This document shows, piece by piece, positions 50,566 to 59,033 of a stretch of 64,000 nt of DNA. The notes beneath the pieces are model-generated. The model was not told the origin of the DNA and did no database searches. It was given only the letters and a program-made list of their open reading frames with translations. The DNA is from Actinomycetospora sp. TBRC 11914 (GTDB taxonomy: Bacteria; Actinomycetota; Actinomycetes; Mycobacteriales; Pseudonocardiaceae): assembly GCF_012933465.1 (NCBI RefSeq), contig NZ_JABBND010000025.1:1-64000 (forward strand). The letters run 5' to 3'. Position 1 is the stretch's first letter, and every line of letters starts with the position of its first letter. A program made the translations under genes and the position numbers.

Positions 50566-52035
50566 TCAGCCCGGTCCGACCACGATCTCGGGGGACCACC
50601 ACGTCGCCCGGCGGCGCACGGCGGCCAGGGCCAGGCCGGCTGCGGCCAGCAGCACGGCAGACGTCTCGGGAGAGAGCCCCACCGGGGCCCACGAACCGTC
50701 AGCACCGGTCGTGGCGGCCGACCCCGCGCCGGCGGGCATCGCGAGCGGCTCCGGGAGACCCGGCGTCACCGGTGTGGAGTGGTCGGTCAGACCGTCGTAC
50801 GCACCTGGGGGACCGTGCCCCGGAGAGACGACGACCTCGCGTGGTGGGCCCGGGGGCGCCGGCGTGGCCGACCCTGTCACGGGCGCGCCGAGCGTCGTCG
50901 GGGGAGCCGGCGTCGCCCCGACCGGGGCGAGGGACGGGGCCCGTGGCGGGTCACCGGACGACGTCGGGGGTGTGGCCGCGGAGAGCGGGGCGAGGGGCAG
51001 CGACGTCGCGGCGGCGCCGACGGAGCCGACGGGCTCGGGGCCGACGGAGACGGGGCCGACGGAGACGGGGCCGACGGAGACGGGGCCGACGGAGACGGGG
51101 CCGACGGACAGGGGGCTGACGGACAGGGGGCTGACGGAGACGGGGCCGACGGACAGGGGGCCGACGGACAGGGGGTCGACGGACAGGGCGGTCGTGAGGG
51201 CGCCGTCGGTCGAGCGCGCCGGTGAGGTATCGAGCGCCGGCACCGCCGCGGGCACGGCGAGCGCCGGGATCGAGGTCGTCAGCGGCGGGCCGAGCGCATC
51301 GCTCACGAGCCGGACCGGCTGGGTCCGGGCCACGTCCGGCGGGGTCGGCTCGGGGATCACCGCGGTCGTCGGCCGCGGGACGGAGCGGGCCGGGGTCGAC
51401 CCGCCGCCGGGCAGCACCGTCGGCGCCACCGGCACGGCCGCCGGGATCGGCGCGCCGGCGAACGCACGAACGGCCGGTTCGTGACCTTCTTCGGTGATGA
51501 ACCGGCCGTTCGTGTCCCGGCGGGCCGGAGCCGTCGCCACCCCGGCCGGCGGCGAGGCGCTGCGTGCACCACCGGCGCCCCGGGTCGCGGGCTCGGTCGG
51601 CCGGCGCGCGCCCGCCGCGGTGCTCGCGGCCGCGGACCGGCCGGCACCCGCACGCGCAACAGCGCGGTCCGCGGGCTCGTCCGACGCCCGCGTCGCCGGC
51701 CGACCGGCACCCGGTGAGCGGTGGCCGGTGACCGAGCCGCTCGGCCGCGTCGTGCTCCGTGGTTCGTCGGTGTGCGTCGCCCGGCGGACGCTGACCGACG
51801 CGCCGGTGCCGACCGAGCGAGCGGCGGGCTTGGTGGCCTGGTGGGCGGGGGCATGGGCGCCGGGCGTCGACCCACCGGACGGGCGGCCACCGCCGGTGTC
51901 GGCGTGGGCCTGGGCGGCGAACACCGCACCGAGGAGCAGCATCCCGGCGAGCAGGCCCACGAGCAGCAGCAGGCGCCGCACGGCCGCGCCGAGCGCGGAG
52001 CCGGGCTCAGCGGGGCTGCTCCCTGCGTCGATCAT
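50566..52035 (-). CDS. Pro/Ser/Thr-rich surface protein with pentapeptide repeats
   Basis: A 489-residue protein with a membrane signal/anchor near the N-terminus (LLLLVGLLAGMLLLGAVFAA then QAHAD, a possible cleavage site) and a C-terminal hydrophobic helix followed by basic residues (SAVLLAAAGLALAAVRRR). Between them is a low-complexity Pro/Ser/Ala/Val region including ten (V/L)SV(G/S/D)P repeats. This layout suits a wall-spanning stalk tethered at the membrane, without LPXTG. ATG at 52035 preceded by GGGAG; an in-frame GTG at 52050 is possible. No enzymatic domain. Confidence 0.65.
   Translation of the reverse strand: MIDAGSSPAEPGSALGAAVRRLLLLVGLLAGMLLLGAVFAAQAHADTGGGRPSGGSTPGAHAPAHQATKPAARSVGTGASVSVRRATHTDEPRSTTRPSGSVTGHRSPGAGRPATRASDEPADRAVARAGAGRSAAASTAAGARRPTEPATRGAGGARSASPPAGVATAPARRDTNGRFITEEGHEPAVRAFAGAPIPAAVPVAPTVLPGGGSTPARSVPRPTTAVIPEPTPPDVARTQPVRLVSDALGPPLTTSIPALAVPAAVPALDTSPARSTDGALTTALSVDPLSVGPLSVGPVSVSPLSVSPLSVGPVSVGPVSVGPVSVGPVSVGPEPVGSVGAAATSLPLAPLSAATPPTSSGDPPRAPSLAPVGATPAPPTTLGAPVTGSATPAPPGPPREVVVSPGHGPPGAYDGLTDHSTPVTPGLPEPLAMPAGAGSAATTGADGSWAPVGLSPETSAVLLAAAGLALAAVRRRATWWSPEIVVGPG
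51037..51186. repeat. Ten-copy 15-bp tandem repeat inside the surface-protein gene
   Basis: Unit GGGG(C/T)(C/T)GACGGA(G/C)A(C/G), ten units in exact 15-nt register over 51037-51186, encoding (V/L)SV(G/S/D)P on the minus strand. Because the period is a multiple of three, length change would add or remove pentapeptides without frameshift. Confidence 0.9.
51465..51514. repeat. 16-bp perfect inverted repeat within a coding region
   Basis: CACGAACGGCCGGTTC (51465-51480) and GAACCGGCCGTTCGTG (51499-51514) separated by 18 nt. It lies inside the Pro/Ser-rich gene, where it encodes DTNGRFITEEGHEPAVRAF-like sequence that stands out from the low-complexity context. Confidence 0.8.
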
Positions 52036-52336
52036 CGTGCTCCCGGACACCCCACGGCCGCCGCGTCCCGACGACGACGTGGTCGCATTTCCCTTTCGTG
52101 GGCACCCAGATTGGCACGACCGTCGCCCGGATACGAGACCCCGCGGACATTCTTCGTGTTCCCGATTCCGACGTCCTCGGGCCATTCGACACTGAGCGAC
52201 GAATTCGCGGTGAGACTAGGCCGTTCTCGTCAATCCGGCGGGAGAAGATCCCATTTTGTCGCTCCCGGTCACCAGTCGTCCCGCCGCCCGAGCGGCCGGA
52301 GCCCGCTCGTCCGCGGCTGACGGGTTCGGCGGAGGC
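52036..52336. other. 301-bp intergenic region
   Basis: Upstream of the surface-protein gene and downstream of the VOC gene. It should contain the surface-protein promoter (minus strand). A less GC-rich stretch occurs around 52090-52260. No confident motif. Confidence 0.35.
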
Positions 52337-53026
52337 TCAGCCCTCGGAGGGGTCGAGCACGCAGAACTCGTTCCCGGAGGGGTCGGCGTACACCCGCCAG
52401 GGCAGGCCCTCGGCCTCGTCGACGGGTTGGGCGCCGAGGGCCCGGAGCTCGTCGTCGCCGGGGGAGGTCCGGCGCACGTCGAGGTGCAGCCGGTTCTTCG
52501 TCGTGTGCGGGGCGGATTCCGGGCACAGCTCGAGCAGGGGGCCCACACCGGCCGGGTGCCGCAGTGTCCGGATGCCGGGGGTGCCCTCCGCCGGTACCCA
52601 CCCCGTCAGGGCGGCCCAGAACCGGGCGTCCCGGTCGGGATCCGCGCTGTCGAGGGGCAGGGCCGCGATCGGGCCGGTCGCCCGGTACTCGGCGCGGTCG
52701 TCCATCACACAGAACGGGTTGCCCTCCGGGTCGGCCAGCACCACCCAGGGGACCTCGCCCTGGCCGATGTCGGCACGGGTCGCGCCGAGGGCGAGGAGCT
52801 CGTCCACGCGGGCGGCCTGGGACGCCCCACCGAGGACGTCGAGGTGGAGCCGGCGGCCGTCGTCGGGACCGTCGGGGACCGGCTGGAAGCACAGGTCGAG
52901 CCAGGTGTCCCCGAGGTGGAGGCGGTGGCAGTCGTCCCCGGCGGGTTCCGCGCCCAGGGCCGCGGCCCAGAAGCGCCCCAATCGGTCCGGGTCGCGGGCG
53001 TCCCACACGATGTTCTCGAGGTGCAC
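52337..53026 (-). CDS. Two-domain VOC-family protein
   Basis: A 229-residue glyoxalase/bleomycin-resistance-fold protein made of two similar halves: residues 1-112 (HLENIVWDARDPDRLGRFWA ... DPEGNPFCVMD) and 118-229 (LDSADPDRDARFWAALTGWV ... DPSGNEFCVLD). Each half ends with the D-P-x-G-N-x-F-C motif typical of VOC domains. Possible metal-dependent or drug-binding protein. GTG at 53026 follows GAGG; 47 nt downstream of the MFS efflux gene and same strand, so they may be cotranscribed. Confidence 0.82.
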   Translation of the reverse strand: MHLENIVWDARDPDRLGRFWAAALGAEPAGDDCHRLHLGDTWLDLCFQPVPDGPDDGRRLHLDVLGGASQAARVDELLALGATRADIGQGEVPWVVLADPEGNPFCVMDDRAEYRATGPIAALPLDSADPDRDARFWAALTGWVPAEGTPGIRTLRHPAGVGPLLELCPESAPHTTKNRLHLDVRRTSPGDDELRALGAQPVDEAEGLPWRVYADPSGNEFCVLDPSEG

Positions 53027-53073
53027 GTCGCCGATCCTCGCGGGCCCACCCGGCGCCGGACCTCCGAGGGCGG

Positions 53074-54483
53074 TCACGACGCCGTCCGCCGCGAGCCGCC
53101 CCGCGCCCGGAGGAGGACGGCGACGACGGCGGCGGCGGGCAGGAGCGCCACCGCGCCGAGCGCGCCGGGCACCCCGACGACGCCGAGGAGGCCGCCCACC
53201 GCGGCCGGTCCCACGGCTCCGCCCTCGAAGACGGCGAAGTTGAGCAGGCCCGCCGCGACGGTCCGGTCGTCCGCGGCGACGAGGTCCGGGACGAGACCGG
53301 TGACGACGGCCTGCGCGCCCGCGAACCCGATCACGGTGAGGCCGGTGCCCGCGACGGTGACGACGACCCCGGCGCCCGCCACGGGCACGGCGACGAGGAG
53401 GGCGCCCAGCGCGGTGAGTGCCGCGAGCCCGCCCAGGACCCGCCACGATCCGAGGCGCCGCACCACCGGGCCGACGCCCCGACCGGCCAGGACCGCGCAG
53501 GCCGCTGCGGGGACGAGCACCGCCCCGGCGACGAGGCTGCCGCCGCCGACGGCGTGCTGCACGAGGCTCGGGGCCACGAACAGCACGCCGTAGTACCCCG
53601 CGAAGACCGCGCCACCCGCGGCGCCGGCGACCACGAGGCCCGGGGCCGCGACCACCCGCCGCGGCACGAAGCGGTCGGGTCGGGTGCGCAGCCGCCGGAG
53701 CACGACGACGACCGCGACGATCCCGGCGACGCCCACGACCGCGGCCGCGGCCGCGGGCAGCCCGACCGCCCGGGTCTGGAGCAGGACGACCACCGCGGCG
53801 GCGAGGGTCGTCAGGGCCGCCGCGCCCACCACGTCGAGGCGGCCGACCTCGGCGTCGAGCGGGGCCGGCACCGCCCGCAGGGTCCGCCGCCCGAGGACAC
53901 CGAGCAGCAGCAGGACGGGCAGGGCGACCGCCGGGACCGCGAGCACCACGCGCCATCCCGCCCAGGCGTCGAGGGCACCGCCCAGCAGCGTGCCCAACGC
54001 CGACGCCGTCCCCGCGGACGCCGCGACCGCGCCGAGTGCGCGCAGCCGGGCCCGGGCCGGGAGAGCACCGGGGAGCGTGACGGCGGCGATCGTCGCCGCT
54101 CCGGCACCGACGCCGCCGACCAGGCGCCCGACGACGACCACCGCCAGCGTCGGCGCGAGGGCGGCGACGATCGAGCCCGCCGCCACCAGCGCCATGCCGA
54201 CGACGAGCAGCCCGCGGGCTCCCCGGCGGGCCGCCCACCGTCCCGCGAGGGGCATGGTCGCCGCCGAGGTCAGCGACCAGCCGGCGAGGATCCACGCCGT
54301 CGCCCCGAACGGCACCCCGAGCGCCGTGGCGACGCCCGGCAGCGTCACCGACGGAGCCCCGACGGAGACGAACAGCGGGAGGACGGCCACCCCGAGCAGC
54401 AGCCCGAGGCGGGCGCCGATCCGCTCCGCGTCCGGGCCCGCCTCGTCGGGAGGCGCCGTCGTCAGGCCGGGGGCGTCGGTCAT
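53074..54483 (-). CDS. MFS efflux transporter (DHA2-like)
   Basis: A 469-residue protein with about 13-14 membrane helices. Motif A (GRWAARRGARGLLVVGMALV) and motif C-like GTASALGTLLGGALDAWAGW are characteristic of drug/H+ antiporters. ATG at 54483. Divergent from a CGNR-type regulator, with a 7-8-bp inverted repeat in between. Probable multidrug efflux pump controlled by that regulator. Confidence 0.84.
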   Translation of the reverse strand: MTDAPGLTTAPPDEAGPDAERIGARLGLLLGVAVLPLFVSVGAPSVTLPGVATALGVPFGATAWILAGWSLTSAATMPLAGRWAARRGARGLLVVGMALVAAGSIVAALAPTLAVVVVGRLVGGVGAGAATIAAVTLPGALPARARLRALGAVAASAGTASALGTLLGGALDAWAGWRVVLAVPAVALPVLLLLGVLGRRTLRAVPAPLDAEVGRLDVVGAAALTTLAAAVVVLLQTRAVGLPAAAAAVVGVAGIVAVVVVLRRLRTRPDRFVPRRVVAAPGLVVAGAAGGAVFAGYYGVLFVAPSLVQHAVGGGSLVAGAVLVPAAACAVLAGRGVGPVVRRLGSWRVLGGLAALTALGALLVAVPVAGAGVVVTVAGTGLTVIGFAGAQAVVTGLVPDLVAADDRTVAAGLLNFAVFEGGAVGPAAVGGLLGVVGVPGALGAVALLPAAAVVAVLLRARGGSRRTAS

Positions 54484-54528
54484 CGGGAGCTCCTCGTCGG
54501 TCGCGGCGCGTGCCGCCGACGGGGTCGT

Positions 54529-54560
54529 CGTGACACACTAGAAGGCGATCGCGTGTCACG
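54529..54560. promoter_or_regulatory. Inverted-repeat operator in the MFS/CGNR divergent region
   Basis: CGTGACAC-N16-GTGTCACG: 8-bp perfect arms in the 104-bp gap between the efflux pump and the CGNR regulator. Placement suits repression of both divergent genes. Confidence 0.55.
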
Positions 54561-54587
54561 CTACGAGCCGGAGGAGTTACACGTCAA

Positions 54588-55145
54588 ATGCTCGACGCGT
54601 ATCACCAGAGCGGCGTGGACCTCGCCGTCGACCTCGCCAACACCCTCAAGCCGGTCAGGGGCGAGGACCTGCTCGACTCCGTCGCCGCGCTGCGCGCGTT
54701 CCTCGGGGAGCACCTCCCGGCCGCCGAGCGCGCCAAGCCTCCGTCCGCCGCCGACCTCGAGGCGGTGCGGGCGGTGCGGACCACGGTGCGCGAGGCCCTC
54801 GAGCGAGCGGCCGACGACCCGGAGCACGTCGCCCGGCTCGTCAACGATGCCCTGCGGGAGTGCCGGGCGGTCCCGCAGCTGCGGCCCGACGGCGACGGCT
54901 GGCGTCTCGAGACCGCCCCGGGCCACGGCGGCTGGGCGGAGGTCGTGGCGGTGCGGGCGCTCGACGCCCTGGCCGCCGTCCTGGTCGAGTACGGGCCGAC
55001 CCGTCTCGGGGTGTGCTCGTCGCCGACCTGCCGCTCGACCTTTGCCGACCTGTCGCGGAACGGCTCGAAGCAGTACTGCAGCCGCGGCTGCGCCCACCGC
55101 GCGAGCGTCGCGGCCTACCGGGCCCGGGGGCGGTCGTCGTCCTGA
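54588..55145 (+). CDS. ABATE/CGNR zinc-finger regulator-like protein
   Basis: A 185-residue protein: N-terminal ABATE-type helical domain (VDLAVDLANTLKPVRGEDLL; SVAALRAFLGEHLPAAERA) and a C-terminal zinc finger (LGVCSSPTCRSTFADLSRNG, QYCSRGCAHRASVAAYRAR). The usual CGNR signature appears as CAHR. GGAGGAG lies before the ATG. Presumed stress-response regulator of the divergent MFS gene. Confidence 0.78.
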   Translation: MLDAYHQSGVDLAVDLANTLKPVRGEDLLDSVAALRAFLGEHLPAAERAKPPSAADLEAVRAVRTTVREALERAADDPEHVARLVNDALRECRAVPQLRPDGDGWRLETAPGHGGWAEVVAVRALDALAAVLVEYGPTRLGVCSSPTCRSTFADLSRNGSKQYCSRGCAHRASVAAYRARGRSSS

Positions 55146-55160
55146 GCCGGTCGGACGCGT

Positions 55161-55787
55161 TCAGCGGTCCAGCGCCCCCGAGAGCACCGTGTCGAGGACC
55201 GCGGTGAGCTCCGCGTCCAGGCGGAACGGCTCCGGGTCGACGTGGATCCACCGCACGACCGCGGAGTAGTAGCCCAGCGCGAGCAGGCGCCCGACCTGGG
55301 CGGCGTCGGTGCTCGGGCGGAGGGCCTCCCCGCTCGCGGTGACCAGCGCGGCGAGGTCGCGGCCCAGGGTGTGGCCGAGGAAGACGTCGCTGTGGTTCAG
55401 CGACAGCGTCAGCAACGCCCGGGTCTCGCGGCGGGTCTCGAGGTTCACCTCGGCGAGTCCCGCGAAGTAGCGCTCGAGGACATCGCGCAGGCTGCGCCCC
55501 GCGTGGTCGGGGTCGTGGTCGGGGTCGCCGAGCGCGGCGGCGGCCCGCTGCCGGCGGCGCAACGCCCACTCCTCGAGGAAGGCAGCCTTGCGGGGGAAGT
55601 GGTTGAACACCGTCGTGCGCCCGAGGACCGCCCGCGCGGCGATGTCGTCCATCGAGGTCTGGTCGAACCCGTGCTCGACGAACAGGGCGATGGCCGCGTC
55701 GTAGACCCGGTCCCGCCGCTCCTGGCGCTTGCGGGTCCGCGTGCTCAGCGGGGGGAGTTCCCCGAGGTCGGCCGCCTGAACGTCCAT
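55161..55787 (-). CDS. TetR-family regulator
   Basis: A 208-residue TetR protein. N-terminal HTH: RVYDAAIALFVEHGFDQTSM, DDIAARAVLGRTTVFNHFPR, KAAFLEEWA. Divergent from the FAH-MBL-MetE-like operon with a GTACTCGGGT repeat pair in the gap. ATG at 55787. It likely represses that operon in the absence of an aromatic or related inducer. Confidence 0.87.
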   Translation of the reverse strand: MDVQAADLGELPPLSTRTRKRQERRDRVYDAAIALFVEHGFDQTSMDDIAARAVLGRTTVFNHFPRKAAFLEEWALRRRQRAAAALGDPDHDPDHAGRSLRDVLERYFAGLAEVNLETRRETRALLTLSLNHSDVFLGHTLGRDLAALVTASGEALRPSTDAAQVGRLLALGYYSAVVRWIHVDPEPFRLDAELTAVLDTVLSGALDR

Positions 55788-55815
55788 CCCGATCAGTAGA
55801 GCACAGCACGAATCC

Positions 55816-55879
55816 GTACTCGGGTCTTGATACACGTCACATTCACACTCTAGCGTCGCCCACGAACGTGTACTCGGGT
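55816..55879 (+). promoter_or_regulatory. Promoter and repeated TetR-type motif before the FAH operon
   Basis: GTACTCGGGT at 55816-55825 and again at 55870-55879, 54 bp apart. Between them is a plausible promoter: TTGATA (55827-55832), 18-nt spacer, TAGCGT (55851-55856). The second copy extends to GTAC-TCGG-GTAC, a near-palindrome. This geometry fits repression by the divergent TetR protein. Confidence 0.5.
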
Positions 55880-55908
55880 ACGGCTTCGACGACGCGGTGG
55901 AGGCTGTC

Positions 55909-56853
55909 GTGCAGTGGGTGACGTACGAGGCGGGAGCCGGCCCGCGGGTCGGGCTGCTGACCGACGACGGCGTGCACGGGCTGGCCGCCGAGGTCTCGCT
56001 GGCCTCGCTGCTCGGCGACGACGGGTCGGCGCTCGCCGAGGCCGCGACGACGGCCCGCGCACGCCCGGCCGAGGTGCGTCCCGTCGGCGAGGTGCGGTTG
56101 CTCGCGCCGATCCCGCGACCGCCGGCGATCCGCGACGGCCTGTGCTTCCTCGACCACCTCCGCGGCTGCTACCGCGCGCTGGGGCGCCCGCCGGAGCTGC
56201 ACCCGGCGTGGTCGCAGGCGCCCGCGTTCTACTTCGCCAACCCGGCCGCGGTGATCGGTCCGCACGACGACGTCCCGATCGCGCCGGGGTCGCGGTGGTT
56301 CGACTTCGAGCTCGAGGTCGGGGCCGTGATCGGGCGCGGCGGTCGCGACCTCGACCCGGGGTCCGCCGAGCAGCACATCGCCGGGTTCACCTTCTTCAAC
56401 GACTGGACCGCCCGCGACCACCAGGTGCGGGACATGGCGCAGGGCATCGGGATGGGCAAGGGCAAGGACAGCGCGATCACGCTCGGGCCGGCGCTGGTCA
56501 CCGTCGACGAACTCGAACCGTTCCGGGGCGAGAGCGGATACACGTTCGAGGTGGCGGCCACCGTCAACGGCCGGGAGATCGCCAAGGGCTCCCTGGCGGG
56601 CATGGACTGGACCTGGGGCGAGCTGCTCGCCTACCTCTCCCGCGGCACCGAGCTGCGCCCGGGCGACGTCGTCGGGTCGGGCACGGTCCCCGGCGGGTGC
56701 CTGCTCGAGCACGTCGACACGGCCGACCCCGGTGACTTCACCGGGTGGCTCGCGCCCGGCGACGTCGTCGTGCTGACCTCGCCCGCGCTCGGCGAGACCC
56801 GGCAGACCGTCCGGCCGGCGACCCCGATGACCCCGCTGCGCACGGGCTTCTGA
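55909..56853 (+). CDS. Fumarylacetoacetate hydrolase family protein
   Basis: A 314-residue FAH-fold hydrolase/isomerase. Metal site: WFDFELEVGAVIGRGGRDL (ExE motif) and GFTFFNDWTARDHQVRDMA (Asp); IGMGKGKDSAITLGPALV (Lys). FAH-family enzymes cleave or isomerise beta-diketo or fumarylpyruvate-type ring-fission products. GTG at 55909 has GGTGGAGG before it. First gene of a three-gene operon. Confidence 0.86.
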   Translation: MQWVTYEAGAGPRVGLLTDDGVHGLAAEVSLASLLGDDGSALAEAATTARARPAEVRPVGEVRLLAPIPRPPAIRDGLCFLDHLRGCYRALGRPPELHPAWSQAPAFYFANPAAVIGPHDDVPIAPGSRWFDFELEVGAVIGRGGRDLDPGSAEQHIAGFTFFNDWTARDHQVRDMAQGIGMGKGKDSAITLGPALVTVDELEPFRGESGYTFEVAATVNGREIAKGSLAGMDWTWGELLAYLSRGTELRPGDVVGSGTVPGGCLLEHVDTADPGDFTGWLAPGDVVVLTSPALGETRQTVRPATPMTPLRTGF

Positions 56854-56863
56854 GAGGACCTCC

Positions 56864-57820
56864 ATGGACTACCGCAAGGGACACCACGACCTCGGCGACG
56901 GGTGCCACGCGTGGCTCCAGCCGGACGGCAGCTGGGGCTGGAGCAACTCCGGCCTCGTCGTCGGGTCCGGCGCGTCGCTCATGGTCGACACGCTGTTCGA
57001 CCTGCCGCTGACCCGGGAGATGCTCGAGGGCCTCCGTCCGGTGACCGACCGGTATCCGCTGCGGACGCTGGTCAACACCCACTCGGATCCCGACCACGTC
57101 AACGGCAACGAGCTGCTCGCCGCCCGCGACGTCGAGATCCTCGCCTCCGAGCCGGCGGCCGCGCTGATGACCCAGGAGGCGCTCGACGCCGTCGCGAAGG
57201 TGAAGCACCTGCCCGGCACCCTCGGCGACTTCGCGCGCCACATCTTCGGCCCGTTCGAGCTGGACGGGGTCACCGCCACCGGGCCCGACCGCACCTTCAC
57301 CGGACAGGAGAGCGTCGACGTCGGCGGCCGCGAGGTCCGGCTGATCCAGGTCGGCCCGGCGCACACGCCCGGCGACGCGCTCGTCCACGTCCCCGACGCC
57401 CGCCTGCTCTACGCCGGCGACATCCTCTTCGTCGGCGGGACGCCGATCGCCTGGGCGGGACCGATCGACCGGTGGATCGACGCGCTGGACCTCGTGCTCG
57501 ACATGGACGTCGCGGCGATCGTCCCGGGCCACGGCCCGGTCAGCGGCAAGCCCGAGGTCTCCGAGATGCGCGAGTACCTCGTGACCGTCGAGGCCCAGGC
57601 CCGCCGCCGGTACGAGGAGGGCCTCGACGTCGACGCAGCGATCGCCTCGATCGACCTCGGGCGCTTCGCCGACCTCCCCGAGCACGGGCGGCTCGCCCAG
57701 AACGTGCTCAACGTCTACCAGCAGCTCGACCCCACCGTCCCGCGCCCCGACCGCCTCACCGTCCTGACGAAGATCGCCGCGCTCGAGGGATTCGACCCCG
57801 CGTGGATCACGTCTCCCTGA
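56864..57820 (+). CDS. MBL-fold metallo-hydrolase
   Basis: A 318-residue metallo-hydrolase. Motif VNTHSDPDHVNGNELL near residue 75, PAHTPGDALVHVP and GDILFVGGTPIAW carry the remaining ligands. The first ligand position is THSDPDH rather than HxHxDH, a known variant in alkylsulfatase or glyoxalase-like groups. ATG follows the FAH stop by 10 nt. Role in the operon unknown. Confidence 0.84.
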   Translation: MDYRKGHHDLGDGCHAWLQPDGSWGWSNSGLVVGSGASLMVDTLFDLPLTREMLEGLRPVTDRYPLRTLVNTHSDPDHVNGNELLAARDVEILASEPAAALMTQEALDAVAKVKHLPGTLGDFARHIFGPFELDGVTATGPDRTFTGQESVDVGGREVRLIQVGPAHTPGDALVHVPDARLLYAGDILFVGGTPIAWAGPIDRWIDALDLVLDMDVAAIVPGHGPVSGKPEVSEMREYLVTVEAQARRRYEEGLDVDAAIASIDLGRFADLPEHGRLAQNVLNVYQQLDPTVPRPDRLTVLTKIAALEGFDPAWITSP

Positions 57821-57847
57821 CGCCGAGCACCGAGAGGAACCGCCGCG

Positions 57848-58960
57848 ATGACGACCGTGCGCACCACCCACGTGGGCAGCCTGCCGCGCCCCGAGTCCCT
57901 GGTCCGCCTCATGTACGCCCACCAGGAGGGCGGCGGCGACCCCGCCGAGCTCGAGGCCGCCGTGACCGACGCGGTGCACGACGTCGTCGCGATGCAGCAC
58001 GGCGCCGGCATCGACGTGGTCTCCGACGGCGAGATGGGCAAGCCGGGCTTCGTCAACTACGTGCGCGAGCGGCTGTCCGGGTTCGGAGGGCAGGCCGCCC
58101 CGTGGAGCATCGACGACCTCGAGGCCGCCCCGGAGCTGGCCGTCGCGCAGTACGCCGGCCACATCATGCCGCCGAACTGCGAGGGCGAGGTGGCCTACGT
58201 CGGGCAGGCGGGCGTCGCCCGCGACGTCGAGACCCTCCGGCTGGCCCTCGACAAGACCGGCCACGACGCCGCGTTCCTCCCGGCCGCCTCCCCGGGGTGC
58301 ATCGCGACCTGCAGCCCGAACCTGCACTACCCCGACTACGACAGCTACCTCGACGCCCTCGCCGACGCCATGGCGCACGAGTACCGGGCGATCGTCGACG
58401 CCGGGCTGGTCCTGCAGCTCGACTGCCCGGACATCCCGATGGCCGGGCACACGAACTTCTGGTGCCGCGACGAGGTCGAGCGGCGGGGCCTGGTCGGGTT
58501 CGCCGAGCGCCACGTCGCCGCGATCGACCGGGCCCTCGAGGGCATCGATCCCTCCCGGGTGCGCCTGCACCTGTGCTGGGGGAACTACGAGGGCCCGCAC
58601 CACCTCGACGCCCCGCTGGCCGAGCTGCTCCCCGCCGTCCTCGCGGGTCGCCCCCGGATGATCTCGTTCGAGGCGGCCAACCCGCGCCACGAGCACGAGT
58701 GGGAGGACGTGCGCCGGCTCGCCATCCCCGACGACGTGGTGCTGGTGCCCGGCGTGGTCGACACGCTCAACAACATCGTCGAGCACCCGCGCCTCGTCGC
58801 GCAGCGTCTCCGGCGGTACGCCGACGTCGTCGGGCCCGAGCGCGTCATCGCCAGCACCGACTGCGGGTTCGGGACGTTCGTCGGCTTCGGTCGCGTGGGC
58901 GCCCAGGTCGCGCAGATGAAGCTGCAGGCGATGGCGGAGGGAGCGGCCCTCGTCGGGTGA
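57848..58960 (+). CDS. MetE C-terminal-like zinc alkyl-transfer enzyme
   Basis: A 370-residue cobalamin-independent methionine-synthase-type barrel without the N-terminal MetE half. Putative zinc ligands: His and Cys in RLHLCWGNYEG, Glu in MISFEAANPRHEHE, and Cys in STDCGFGTFVG, matching the H-C-E-C set. Proteins of this length include epoxyalkane:coenzyme M transferase and methylcobamide-related enzymes, so methyl or alkyl transfer to a thiol is likely. Last gene of the FAH-MBL operon. Substrate unknown. Confidence 0.82.
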   Translation: MTTVRTTHVGSLPRPESLVRLMYAHQEGGGDPAELEAAVTDAVHDVVAMQHGAGIDVVSDGEMGKPGFVNYVRERLSGFGGQAAPWSIDDLEAAPELAVAQYAGHIMPPNCEGEVAYVGQAGVARDVETLRLALDKTGHDAAFLPAASPGCIATCSPNLHYPDYDSYLDALADAMAHEYRAIVDAGLVLQLDCPDIPMAGHTNFWCRDEVERRGLVGFAERHVAAIDRALEGIDPSRVRLHLCWGNYEGPHHLDAPLAELLPAVLAGRPRMISFEAANPRHEHEWEDVRRLAIPDDVVLVPGVVDTLNNIVEHPRLVAQRLRRYADVVGPERVIASTDCGFGTFVGFGRVGAQVAQMKLQAMAEGAALVG

Positions 58961-59033
58961 GGCTCGGCCTGTACCGCGCGCGTCGCCCGATCGAGTGCTG
59001 TGATGGGGCGAGCAGCCGGACGGAGGGCCTGCC

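Noticed and set aside
50137-51225. Plus-strand 362-residue frame with GADGD repeats
   Set aside because: It is the antisense of the VNTR in the surface-protein gene; repeat register and signal/anchor helices only make sense on the minus strand.
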